Below are positions 25,401-33,162 of a stretch of DNA of 64,000 bases, piece after piece. Numbering within the stretch: the first letter of the stretch is position 1; every line of letters begins with the position of its first letter. The position numbers were made by a program, and so were the translations under genes. The DNA is taken from NCBI GenBank assembly GCA_958352885.1, contig CATWQI010000005.1, positions 124,001 to 188,000 of the forward strand, written 5' to 3'. Source of the stretch: an uncultured Duncaniella sp. Its GTDB lineage: Bacteria > Bacteroidota > Bacteroidia > Bacteroidales > Muribaculaceae. The notes beneath the pieces were generated by a model that ran no database searches, was not told where the DNA came from, and saw only the letters and a list, made by a program, of their open reading frames with translations.

Positions 25401-27003
25401 GGTTCACCTTGGCGAAAAATTCAGTCAACGGTTTATCACCATAGAGTTCTCCCCCACCTGTCAGTATGAAATCAAGTTTTGGAGATTCCGACTTTATCTC
25501 TATATCAGCATTGTTACCAGTGAATACAGCGTTGGCGGTGATATCCGTATATTTATACCCGCCGTATTCCATCTCTGGAATATTGACATCTGTATTCCCT
25601 TTTATATTACCATTACGGTATATCGCCAAATCAAACTCCGATTCAACCGATACGCCTGTGAACTTCGACAAGTTACTTCCAAGTAACGACGGGTCAAAAT
25701 AAGAGCTTGAAATAGTGCCATCAATTTTAATCTCAGACTGAATGCCGCGCATAATTCCAAAATCAATGTCTATGTCGCCACAATCTGTTAACAACCGACC
25801 GTCTAAGTCAAGATTCCTCGGAGTGCCGGATATATTCCCGGTCAGATTAACTAAACCCAATGGGATCAGAGACATCAGTGTTCCCTCAACTTTGTTAAAA
25901 GGCAACCCTGATAGTGAAGCATACTTGGATATTGATGGTAAGTTTACACCTATGTCGAACTTCTGAAATGAGAATGTCAGACTATCTCGTCCTTTGGTCA
26001 GATTTCTCACATATCCCGTTCCCTTAACCCATATATCCAAATCACGGTCAGATATATCTATCTTCTTTATTTCAAGGTCATCCAATGTCCCCTCAGCCAA
26101 CAGCTCGATATCAAACGTAGTATCAATATTATTAAAAGCAGGTACAAATGGGGCGAGTTCCTGTATCGACAAATGGCTGCCATCTAAGATTGAGACAGGC
26201 GACAGCAAGGATTTTGCCACATCAAAATCAGGTGACAATGGCGACGCAATGGCTATTTTCCCAAATTTAAGTTCTGATGACGGAAGCACAAGGTTGAAGT
26301 TATCAACCACAGCACTTATTGAATCAATCTCTACATGCGAAGAAAGCTCTTCAAGCACAATGCCACTTCTCTCGGTAGCTGCAAGGCGTTTTATATCTAT
26401 TATAAACCTCCCGTTTGATATTTCCGGTGCCTGCAGGTCTGCCCTCAAATCGGAGATAAATATATGATTCTTATCAAATTTACCCGGCACAGGGCCAAGA
26501 GCATCCATTATGTCAAACTGCACGTTAGAACGTCGGATTACCACCATGTTGACTGCCAAATCAAACTTCGACGGGGTGTTCTTATCACCCTTGTTCAACC
26601 GTGCGATAATGGGTTGTATGTTTAGCGGGGCGTTAGCAGAATCCTTGTATAACTTGAGATTCAAATCTATGAGTTCAGCGTATGTGATTATGATACGTTT
26701 GTTCCATAGTGTCTCACCTATGCTTATTCCTGCTCCAAGATGCCCCACAGACAGAGCGACCTGCCCCTTATCGTCTAATACCGAAACATCCGAGAGCGTA
26801 ATCCGGTTGAACGGTGAAAAAGAGACTTCCCCTATCGCAACTTCTGTACCTAATAAGGTGGAAAGCTCATGCTCAGCGTATTTGCCTAATCGGTTCTGAA
26901 CAGATGAAAATGACAAGGCAATATACAGGATTGCTGATATTGCAAATGGCAATACCAGCACAGTCACAAGGATAAACCTTAATATCCTGTATAGGGTTTT
27001 CAA
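22411..27003 (-). CDS. tamB: Translocation and assembly module protein TamB (AsmA-like, DUF490)
   Basis: A very large protein of 1530 residues. An N-terminal membrane anchor (about 9-32) and AsmA-like start (LSTLLGTEVAIGEVSFSPFN) lead into a long run of beta-strand-rich repeats, and the TamB/DUF490 domain fills about residues 1130-1470. The C-terminus is a charged tail with KKDESQSDSKDSD. Such proteins form a hydrophobic groove spanning the periplasm and are thought to move phospholipids or help outer-membrane protein assembly. It lies 43 bases downstream of the TlpA-like gene on the same strand and is convergent with the PEA transferase gene with only 3 bases between stops. Confidence 0.93.
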   Translation of the reverse strand: MKTLYRILRFILVTVLVLPFAISAILYIALSFSSVQNRLGKYAEHELSTLLGTEVAIGEVSFSPFNRITLSDVSVLDDKGQVALSVGHLGAGISIGETLWNKRIIITYAELIDLNLKLYKDSANAPLNIQPIIARLNKGDKNTPSKFDLAVNMVVIRRSNVQFDIMDALGPVPGKFDKNHIFISDLRADLQAPEISNGRFIIDIKRLAATERSGIVLEELSSHVEIDSISAVVDNFNLVLPSSELKFGKIAIASPLSPDFDVAKSLLSPVSILDGSHLSIQELAPFVPAFNNIDTTFDIELLAEGTLDDLEIKKIDISDRDLDIWVKGTGYVRNLTKGRDSLTFSFQKFDIGVNLPSISKYASLSGLPFNKVEGTLMSLIPLGLVNLTGNISGTPRNLDLDGRLLTDCGDIDIDFGIMRGIQSEIKIDGTISSSYFDPSLLGSNLSKFTGVSVESEFDLAIYRNGNIKGNTDVNIPEMEYGGYKYTDITANAVFTGNNADIEIKSESPKLDFILTGGGELYGDKPLTEFFAKVNRIDLYPFVTGNYQTFTLSFQADASVSGRDIDNLTGWIKMEDVNFVSEESGRELRIPEIDIESAVDDSIRYISLRSTPIDADISGHFSFSKLPGKIVNLVSSVYPSVVASKYLADAPESTFKMELKVKEDTMLSRFFKLPVDVIYPVSLTADINTVDSSLFVNMDAPYLRQKDKLIENTKLSLSLDAVVDSSIVTFVTTFPTKNGSMNVNLMSEGGSDTTFTDIKWKIDRKEDFHGDISFLTSFNRMADSPGLHADIDFHPTQLVFNDSAWTVNPGHIGIAPNRVEITDFGGGRAGQSLSINGVASADSTDRVVISLNSIDLDYIFETLNIGEAVMFGGRATGDFYGSALLSKEPVLYTPRLSVESLKYNFCEMGDGDIKSYWDNNSKSIGIDAVISQRNGEKSLIHGFIRPFSEELDFDFKANKAPVGFMLPFMAAFTSKISGDVTGSAHLFGTFKDLDMTGDIYLNDLSMKLDFTNTTYTTSSAVHISPGEIKFSDVELKDMYGNTAQLDGYVSHEYFHNPSFQFRVTKAKDLLVYNVDESTSENPWYGKIFGNGSATVTGVPGKVDIGVTMTTAPKSTFTFVLSDTENAMEYDFITLRDRDAAKKDSIAALTAPPLIVRQLKERIRKEEIHPSLYAMEFNVDITPAATMNLIMDPVGGDKIVANGAGHLRMTYSSDGDLRMYGDYTLQQGSYNFTLQDIIIKDFTIKEGSRISFLGDPYAAQLNIEASHTVNANLSDLDESFLEDKELNRTNVPVEALLKVRGDMRQPELSFDLDFPTLTRDTYRKVRSIVSTEDMMNRQIIYLLALNRFYTPDYMSTTHGNELVSVASSTISSRLGSMLGQLSDNWSIAPTIRSDRGDFSDVEVDVALSSHLLNNRLLFNGNFGYRDKSLNNNSFIGDFDIRYLLNRAGTIQLKAYNRYNDQNYYLKSALTTQGVGIVFKRDFDNIFSFLRRRKKDESQSDSKDSDSIPPQKTTDSMSIEPASDGVIVRKKKE

Positions 27004-27046
27004 TTCAGCCCGTTTAAAATTTATCTCGCTATATGAAGAAGATGTA

Positions 27047-28141
27047 TTATAGGAGTTTAGCTATGGCTGAATCTAACTTGGAAATATCTGTCACACGTTC
27101 CACCAATTCCCCCCTACGGTTAAACAAGAATATTGTAGGCAATGTGCTCACATTGTACTGTGATAGAATTTGGGGACCATCCGCCACGCTGTTGAGCACA
27201 GTAATCCATGGGAGATTTTTCGCTGTCTGCTTCCAAGCATATTCATTTTCGTCAAGCGAAACCTGAAAAATTTCAAATCCCTGGTTATGATACTTGCTAT
27301 AAACATCGTTAAGTGCCACATTAAATGCCGGGGATTCTTCCGCAGCATATGCCGTGAAATTAAGAAGTACCACTTTGCCACTTTCAGTCAAGTCAAGAAG
27401 TGAATGCTCCTTGCCGGTATTGTCGAATCGCTTTATGTCAAATGCTTTAACTTCATTGACTTCTATGTCAGAACCTGTATTCGAGATACCCGGCAATCGA
27501 TTTGATAGGAAGAGACGACGCAGGTATGATGTACGCGGGTCAGTAGGACGGTTGTCGTTAAATGCATTTGCAACAGCTCCGATAAAACGTATGTCTTGAC
27601 GGTCTGACGGGTTGTACAGAGGTTGACCGTTGATTTTCTTACTGATGATGTAATAAGTGACAATCCCGGCAGGATCAGCAAGAAGCATGTGACCGAGTTC
27701 CTTTTTAAGAGTTTCGTCTGTGAGTAGTGAGGAAGCGCCGTTTTTTGCCACGGCAGCATTTAGAATGCTGTCAACTTTCATCAGATTACGAGCCTGAGGA
27801 GAACCAGCCAGCGTATGATTCGATGCAATATCCGGAGCCTCTGCAACAATTGTAACATTCTCGATGCTATCAATCGGGAAATATAGGGCACTACCATTTA
27901 CGCGGAGGCGGTATATATCCGGATACCCTTGCGCTTTCCGGGCATATTTGAATGAACCGTCCGATTTCACTTTAATTGTATCCATAGGATACCAATATCC
28001 CTGATTATTACCCTCAAGAATAACGATATCATTGTCTGTCAGACCGGATATTTTACCATCAATTTTCCATTCATTGCTGTTGCCGCATGATGCGAGGAAG
28101 GCGATAGAGCCAATGCCAAGAGCCTTAAATATAGCTTTCAT
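27047..28141 (-). CDS. TlpA/thioredoxin-like lipoprotein lacking the CxxC motif
   Basis: A 364-residue lipoprotein (lipobox FLASC, Cys19). Residues about 25-110 form a DUF4369-like N-terminal domain (WKIDGKISGLTDNDIVILEG), then a helical region, then a thioredoxin-fold domain from about 235 to 364 with GKVVLLNFTAYAAEESPAF and VSTLPTIFLFNRRGELV (conserved cis-proline). The usual redox-active WCxxC is replaced by AYAAEES at about residues 264-270, and Cys19 is the only cysteine in the protein. It therefore cannot be a classical disulfide reductase. It sits upstream of tamB and has its own promoter. Confidence 0.87.
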   Translation of the reverse strand: MKAIFKALGIGSIAFLASCGNSNEWKIDGKISGLTDNDIVILEGNNQGYWYPMDTIKVKSDGSFKYARKAQGYPDIYRLRVNGSALYFPIDSIENVTIVAEAPDIASNHTLAGSPQARNLMKVDSILNAAVAKNGASSLLTDETLKKELGHMLLADPAGIVTYYIISKKINGQPLYNPSDRQDIRFIGAVANAFNDNRPTDPRTSYLRRLFLSNRLPGISNTGSDIEVNEVKAFDIKRFDNTGKEHSLLDLTESGKVVLLNFTAYAAEESPAFNVALNDVYSKYHNQGFEIFQVSLDENEYAWKQTAKNLPWITVLNSVADGPQILSQYNVSTLPTIFLFNRRGELVERVTDISKLDSAIAKLL

Positions 28142-28208
28142 GTCAATTTTATATATTCTTTTTCGATATGTTTCAAATGCGGTTTATTATCATAACCATT
28201 ACGAAGTG

Positions 28209-28240
28209 CAAATTTAGTGATTATCCATCTAAATTTCAAG
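28209..28240 (-). promoter_or_regulatory. Promoter of the TlpA-like lipoprotein gene
   Basis: On the minus strand, CTTG (28237-28240), a 20-base spacer and TAAATTTG (28209-28216). The leader would be about 60 bases. It could also drive tamB. Confidence 0.55.
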
Positions 28241-28304
28241 AAATCGACGTTAAGAATAGCTATCAATATTTGAACCTATCGGATAAACTATCTAAAAAAA
28301 GTAG

Positions 28305-28354
28305 GTAAGCCTGAGAATGGGTGCGCGAGTTCAGACTCACTTGGACATGCTTAC
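28305..28354. other. Unassigned stem-loop element in a 344-base gene-free gap
   Basis: The gap 28142-28485 has no convincing gene. Within it, GTAAGC (28305-28310) pairs with GCTTAC (28349-28354) and encloses a second hairpin GAGT-TCAG-ACTC (28327-28338). The 50-base element is more GC-rich than its AT-rich surroundings and is followed by an AT-rich run. It does not fold as a tRNA by eye. It could be part of a small RNA or chance. Confidence 0.25.
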
Positions 28355-28485
28355 AATTTTATTATTTTAACAATCAGCCCAAATACAGTTAAATCGATAT
28401 GTTTGAGATTAAACCATTATTGTGGTGATGTGTCTTAAATTATAAACGATTAAATTTAATTCAACATTAAGCATCATTAATTCGT

Positions 28486-29001
28486 ATGAAAAAGAAAATT
28501 TTAAGCATCTCCGTACTCTTAGCGTCAATATTTACAATTTCTTCAGTGGCCCAGAATCCGGCCCCACAATCCTGCCAGCCAGCACAGCCATGTCAGACCA
28601 CACAGTGCGGGAATAGCCAATGTCCCGATGACCAGCAGTGTCAGTCAGTTTTTGCCGGACTTAATCTTACCAACAAACAGAAGGAAGAAATCAAATCTCT
28701 AAAGCCATCTAAAGAGCAAATTCAGGAACAGAAGCTTAAGAATAAAGCTAAAAAAGATGCCGAACGACAGCAACGCCGTGAACAGAGACAACAGTCACGA
28801 AAAGATTATCTTTCAAAGATTAAAGCAATCCTCACCCCCGAACAGTATGTTCAATTCCTTGAGAGCAACTATCTGACCCAGGGTATTAAAAGTGACAAGA
28901 ATAAGCCCGGTAAGAACCGAAAAGGGAATAAGCGCAATAACGGTCATCGCTATAGCGGAGCAAAGGATACTAATCGCCAGGCACCTGACAAACAGAAATA
29001 A
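28486..29001 (+). CDS. Cys-rich, Spy/CpxP-like periplasmic protein
   Basis: A 171-residue exported protein with a signal peptide (1-22, ending SVAQ). The mature N-terminus holds five cysteines spaced CX5CX4CX4CX5C in a Pro/Gln-rich stretch. A helical region then carries two LTxxQ-type motifs, LNLTNKQKEEIKSL (about 65) and ILTPEQYVQFLESN (about 125), characteristic of Spy/CpxP periplasmic chaperones or metal sensors. A basic Lys/Arg/Gln-rich region (about 80-110) and a basic, low-complexity tail (RKGNKRNNGHR) complete it. The combination of a Cys cluster with LTxxQ helices suggests redox or metal responsiveness, but this is inference. It stands alone on the plus strand and shares a bidirectional terminator with the nucleotidase gene. 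Confidence 0.72.
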   Translation: MKKKILSISVLLASIFTISSVAQNPAPQSCQPAQPCQTTQCGNSQCPDDQQCQSVFAGLNLTNKQKEEIKSLKPSKEQIQEQKLKNKAKKDAERQQRREQRQQSRKDYLSKIKAILTPEQYVQFLESNYLTQGIKSDKNKPGKNRKGNKRNNGHRYSGAKDTNRQAPDKQK

Positions 29002-29030
29002 TCTTTATTTACCTTCGTATAAAACTGAAT

Positions 29031-29078
29031 AAAGCCATAAGCCGCCAGATCGGAATCGGTCTGACGGCTTATGGCTTT
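29031..29078. terminator. Bidirectional terminator between convergent genes
   Basis: Perfect 14-bp arms AAAGCCATAAGCCG (29031-29044) and CGGCTTATGGCTTT (29065-29078), with an inner near-pairing CAGATCG/CGGTCTG. It lies between the Spy-like gene (plus) and the nucleotidase gene (minus), and A/T-rich flanks on both sides would let it serve both. Confidence 0.8.
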
Positions 29079-29094
29079 ATCATATCGTTTTGCT

Positions 29095-30846
29095 TCAATT
29101 ATTTTCAGAGAATAATATATTCCTGTCTTTAGCTGACGCTTTCACTACCCAGTTTTCAGGAACAAATCGCCAATTATTATTAACCTTGGGCGATATTTTC
29201 TTTCTCTTCTGAATGGCTTTAATCAGATAGTATCGCAAATCCTTGTCTGTGGATGACACGATTCTTGACGTGAGTTCACTATGAGGTATACCGGCGCCTT
29301 CCGTAAGAAGGTTCCCTCCCCCATTACCTCTATAAGAATTGACTGCCACTTTGTAAGTTTTGTCTGCATGAAAAGGAGTGCCGTCCGCCATGGAGATAAT
29401 ATTGATTTTCTCTCCTCTTGGCTTTGTGACATCTACAGTATAAATGATTCCGGATGCGGAATCAAAATTATATGCCGGATTTTCAAGCTTTGCATAGTCT
29501 CCCTTCGCCGGGTCTCCCTTCGCAAACAAAAGCAGATGGTCATCCTGCGATTTCATCACATCAGTCCACAACGAGTAACTCATTTCAAGATAATTCTTTA
29601 TTTCCTGACCTGTAAGCTCCATTGTATACAACATATTCTCATATTTGTAAAGCGTGAACATGTCACTCATGTGCAAATCTCCCTTTCTAATAAGAGCATC
29701 GAAGGATAACGGTGCTGCAAGCGATATTTCTGCACCGGAAATCTCCAATTGCAAGTCATGCAGTAAATCCATGAACGCTGATGGGCCAAAATAAGCATCA
29801 CGGACGGAGAAATCGCCATCAGCCTCCCCTATCTTTTCATTTACGAAATCATATATGATTTTGCGCTCCGGCTCAAAGGCAGCAAGGAATTCCTTGTCAG
29901 GCTCAAGAACATCCAAAGGTGTTATTTGCGCCGATAACTTTTTACCTTTTACTTTCCCGTTTTCAATGTTGAATATAACTTCCACCTCTGCGAGATTATT
30001 GGCATTGTTGGCTGGATTGAGTATCAATGGTGTCGCACTATTCCCGTTGTTAGCAGACGAATCATACACCTGATGGTCATGTCCCATGAACACTATATCA
30101 AATCCAGGAACTTGCTCCGCAACAAGCGATGAAGCATTTTCTCGCCACTCCCCTGTCATCCTTGATGAATCATGCCCTGAATGGAAAAGCCCAATCAATA
30201 GGTCCGGCTTCTCTTCATTTATGATTTTTGGCACCCATTTTTTAGCGGACTCAACCATATCCTCAAACTCCAATCCTTCCCAAAGATTCTCAGGAAGCCA
30301 TGCTGGAATTGCAGGCGTCAGGAGTCCGAACACTACTATTTTCAATCCGTTACGAGTTATCACACTATAAGGCTGCAAGTACGGATTGCCGGTAGATTTA
30401 TCAATTACATTTGCTCCCAAGAGCGGTATGTCACCAAGATCTCTACGGTACCGGTCATACACAGCATGTCCGGTTTCGACATCATGGTTACCTATGGTCT
30501 GAGTATCGTAATCCAGATAACGTAACATCCTTGCTACGAGATGGGTGGAAACGGTATCTATGAAATTATAATAATATGCTGTAGGCTGTCCCTGAAGTAT
30601 GTCACCGTCATCAAGCAAAATCACATTCTCGGCACCAATCGAGTCGCGGAGGGCCTTAACTCTTGTTGCTACACGTGCAAGTGAACCGGACCCTGGAGCT
30701 CGTGTAATAAAATTGTATGGGAAAAAATTACCGTGAACATCAGTAGTTGATACCACTTTCATTTTCACCTCTTCCGCATTTGTATAACCTGAAGAGACAA
30801 GAGATGCTAACATGGTCATCGAGATAATGATTGGCTTAAATTTCAT
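29095..30846 (-). CDS. Periplasmic 5'-nucleotidase / 2',3'-cyclic phosphodiesterase (UshA/CpdB family)
   Basis: Exported bifunctional-type nucleotidase of 583 residues. After a signal peptide (about 1-24) comes a calcineurin-like metallophosphatase domain with metal-ligand motifs STTDVHGNFFP, LLDDGDILQG, TIGNHDVETG, GLFHSGHDSS and FMGHDHQVYD. The C-terminal substrate domain has KVAVNSYRGNGGGNLL (about 505). It would hydrolyse extracytoplasmic nucleotides to nucleosides for uptake, which fits its position downstream of thymidine kinase and the DUF3108 gene on the same strand. Whether it prefers 5' or 2',3'-cyclic nucleotides cannot be decided here. Confidence 0.9.
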   Translation of the reverse strand: MKFKPIIISMTMLASLVSSGYTNAEEVKMKVVSTTDVHGNFFPYNFITRAPGSGSLARVATRVKALRDSIGAENVILLDDGDILQGQPTAYYYNFIDTVSTHLVARMLRYLDYDTQTIGNHDVETGHAVYDRYRRDLGDIPLLGANVIDKSTGNPYLQPYSVITRNGLKIVVFGLLTPAIPAWLPENLWEGLEFEDMVESAKKWVPKIINEEKPDLLIGLFHSGHDSSRMTGEWRENASSLVAEQVPGFDIVFMGHDHQVYDSSANNGNSATPLILNPANNANNLAEVEVIFNIENGKVKGKKLSAQITPLDVLEPDKEFLAAFEPERKIIYDFVNEKIGEADGDFSVRDAYFGPSAFMDLLHDLQLEISGAEISLAAPLSFDALIRKGDLHMSDMFTLYKYENMLYTMELTGQEIKNYLEMSYSLWTDVMKSQDDHLLLFAKGDPAKGDYAKLENPAYNFDSASGIIYTVDVTKPRGEKINIISMADGTPFHADKTYKVAVNSYRGNGGGNLLTEGAGIPHSELTSRIVSSTDKDLRYYLIKAIQKRKKISPKVNNNWRFVPENWVVKASAKDRNILFSENN

Positions 30847-30929
30847 TATTGAGTTTTTAAGAATACACGATTAAATAGAATACATTTCCGGATTATTGAC
30901 CAATATGAGTTTGATTCAAAACATAATCC

Positions 30930-31709
30930 CTACGGATTAGGACCTGTATATATCGCTCTGACCTTTCCGACCGCAAGCGAACCTTCTACTTTCAACGGTA
31001 TACGCTGGGAATCCATTGACAGCCATCCGGATATCGGGTCCGAACTTTCCTTTCCGTTTCGAGTGAATGTGAAATTTATATAATATGTTTTGAAGCTGCG
31101 ATTATTAAGTGTAATCTGGCTGATTCCCATATATGTCATCTTCAGTTTCTCTTTCTTGGACCCTGAGAATATATTAACAGTAACACTTTGCCCGCTCTTC
31201 ATTTTATCGAAATCAATCGAGCGAAGATAGAAAAATGCGCTCAGCATATCTACCGTCATTCCTTGTGCCTCAAGATGATTAGTGCTTTTCACAATCGGTG
31301 CACCGGGAGCACTCTGCTTATATCGTTGGATATTCGCAGTAAATGTATTACCCGTATGGGTAAACTCAAGTATATCCTTTTTGTACTTGCCTGCCTCGTG
31401 AGCAATATATGTATACTCGATAGGATACAGTCCATTCTTGGTAAACGTGGTATATAATGTGTCACGAAGCATGTATATACTATTTGCCCATGGAGCATTC
31501 TCGGCATATACAGTTGCCTTATAGAAGTTGCCTTCATCTCGAAGCGACATCGATGCGTAACCGGCCACTTTATTGATAAATCCCCACTTATAGATTACGT
31601 CATATGTGAGAGTTTCGTTAACAAGCGCAGCCTGAGTTTCTGTCTGGGCTACTACAGCAGGAGTAATACCCAGAATCAACAGCAGTATGCTAATAATTTT
31701 TCTATTCAT
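30930..31709 (-). CDS. DUF3108 domain-containing periplasmic protein
   Basis: A 259-residue exported protein (signal peptide 1-21, ending VVAQ). The start of the mature part, ETLTYDVIYKWGFINKVAGYASM, and the later KVEGSLAVGKVRAIY are typical of DUF3108, a beta-rich domain related to the lipoprotein-carrier fold. The function is not known. It lies 21 bases downstream of the thymidine kinase gene and 83 bases upstream of the nucleotidase gene. Confidence 0.85.
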   Translation of the reverse strand: MNRKIISILLLILGITPAVVAQTETQAALVNETLTYDVIYKWGFINKVAGYASMSLRDEGNFYKATVYAENAPWANSIYMLRDTLYTTFTKNGLYPIEYTYIAHEAGKYKKDILEFTHTGNTFTANIQRYKQSAPGAPIVKSTNHLEAQGMTVDMLSAFFYLRSIDFDKMKSGQSVTVNIFSGSKKEKLKMTYMGISQITLNNRSFKTYYINFTFTRNGKESSDPISGWLSMDSQRIPLKVEGSLAVGKVRAIYTGPNP

Positions 31710-31730
31710 GATGAGAAGTATTGTCTGCGC

Positions 31731-32369
31731 TCAATCGTGAGAGAGTTCCCTGAATGGAAGGATAGAACGGTATGACTGTTCTATGCGTTTATTGCGCCAG
31801 CATTTACGGCAGACAGCAATATATCTGTCGTCGCCACCGATTTCCACTTGCTCGCCTTCCTCAACGAAATCGCCATTTTTGTCAATACGGGCATTGATTA
31901 TAGTTTTACGCCCGCATGTACAGGTTGATTTTATTTCATCTATAGTGTCAGCTATCTCAAATAGCCTGCGCGACCCTTCGAAGAGATGACTCTGAAAATC
32001 CGTCCGCAATCCGTAACAAATCACATTGCTCCCGAAGTCATCCACCACTCTTGACAATTGGTCCACCTGAGCGGCTGTAAGAAACTGAGCCTCATCCACA
32101 AGAAACCAATCTATCACAGCCAATGAATCCTCAAAAAGTTGCTGGGCCAAATCATAGAGGTCGGTATCATGATATATCCACTTACACTCACGCTCTATGC
32201 CTATTCGCGACTTGATTACATTTGAAGCCTCCCGTGTATCGATTATTGGCTTAAGACACACATACTTCATCTTTCGCTCTTCAAAATTATAGGCAGTTGT
32301 GAGCAGAAGTGCGGTTTTAGCCGACCCCATGGTGCCATATCTGAAATAGAGTTTACCTTTTCTGTTCAT
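31731..32369 (-). CDS. tdk: Thymidine kinase
   Basis: Salvage enzyme that phosphorylates thymidine; type II thymidine kinase of 212 residues. The P-loop is YGTMGSAKTALLL (about residues 11-23), with Ala in place of the usual Gly before the lysine. The Walker B-like segment WFLVDEAQFLTAAQVDQL (about 87) and the lasso region with zinc-binding cysteines (TCTCGRKTIINAR, then AVCRKCWRNK) are present. A -7 element just upstream supports the ATG. It heads a group with the DUF3108 protein and the nucleotidase. Confidence 0.93.
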   Translation of the reverse strand: MNRKGKLYFRYGTMGSAKTALLLTTAYNFEERKMKYVCLKPIIDTREASNVIKSRIGIERECKWIYHDTDLYDLAQQLFEDSLAVIDWFLVDEAQFLTAAQVDQLSRVVDDFGSNVICYGLRTDFQSHLFEGSRRLFEIADTIDEIKSTCTCGRKTIINARIDKNGDFVEEGEQVEIGGDDRYIAVCRKCWRNKRIEQSYRSILPFRELSHD

Positions 32370-32397
32370 TGTGAAATGGAATTTTGCAATTCACAGG

Positions 32398-32405
32398 CAA
32401 AGGTA
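32398..32405 (-). promoter_or_regulatory. -7 element of tdk
   Basis: Minus strand TACCTTTG, 28 bases upstream of the tdk ATG and only 10 bases downstream of the preceding lipoprotein stop. An imperfect dyad (GTGAAATGG...AATTCAC, 32371-32394) lies in the leader. Confidence 0.55.
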
Positions 32406-32415
32406 GAAAAAAATT

Positions 32416-33036
32416 TCATTCATTGCCACTCTGACGAGTAAATACATAGTCGGTTTTACCGATTTCAAATTTCATCAAAGGACCTTTTATCTTGATGTCG
32501 TCAAGTTGCCTGATAGAGGCATATCTCATTGTCAATGTGTGGCGTATACCGTCAAGCAATGTATTGCTCACACCGCTCTTAAGTGAATCGATTACCGGAG
32601 CATCATTATTTGTCACAACATTATTTGCGACTTTAACTGCATCCGGATCCATATTTACAACCAGCGTTTCCGGCTTAAGCATTATTGAAACCTCATCATC
32701 GTCAATCACAGTCCAGGTGCCGCTGATTGTGGAGACTGCGCTGGCATTAAGTGTGACAGGTTCTGTCAATGTGCTGTCGCCAAGCATCTGCGTTGAGCAG
32801 GAAATCATGCCGGTAACTGTTATATCTCCCCCATAAGAGCCCTTAACCAACGGCTGGGTAGCATCTGCAAACAAGTATGTCTCTATCAGAGTTGCCGTTA
32901 CAGCTGTATTGTCAGTCACATTTTCCGGTGTGCCTGTCCATACACCATGAAGTTCCTTGGCCAGACGAGCGTTTTCGTTACAAGAGCTGAGCCCGAGAGC
33001 GACAGCCAACCCAATTAAGCAATATATTCCTTTCAT
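32416..33036 (-). CDS. Hypothetical lipoprotein
   Basis: A 206-residue predicted lipoprotein (lipobox GLSSC, Cys19). The mature part begins LAKELHGVWTGTPENV, a lipocalin-like opening in which a WxG segment starts a beta-barrel-type domain, and continues as alternating Thr/Val-rich strands to a C-terminal KTDYVFTRQ. I do not recognise a named family. It is divergent from ssb, and no convincing promoter was seen upstream on its strand. Confidence 0.75.
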   Translation of the reverse strand: MKGIYCLIGLAVALGLSSCNENARLAKELHGVWTGTPENVTDNTAVTATLIETYLFADATQPLVKGSYGGDITVTGMISCSTQMLGDSTLTEPVTLNASAVSTISGTWTVIDDDEVSIMLKPETLVVNMDPDAVKVANNVVTNNDAPVIDSLKSGVSNTLLDGIRHTLTMRYASIRQLDDIKIKGPLMKFEIGKTDYVFTRQSGNE

Positions 33037-33093
33037 ACTTTTAAATTGATGTTAACTAATTTTTCAAGATAAACGCTTGATATGGAAAATAAG

Positions 33094-33125
33094 TTTCACA
33101 AAGTGGAAAATAATGATTAAATTTG
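33094..33125 (+). promoter_or_regulatory. Promoter of ssb
   Basis: TTTC (33094-33097), a 20-base spacer and TAAATTTG (33118-33125), predicting a start near 33132 and a leader of about 30 bases. Confidence 0.55.
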
Positions 33126-33162
33126 CAGATATTGTCCAACTCAATCAATATCCAAATCAGCC

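Noticed and set aside
28305..28354. tRNA-like segment in the gap
   Set aside because: GAGTTCAGACTC resembles a T-arm, but there is no acceptor stem, anticodon arm or CCA context that fits a tRNA.
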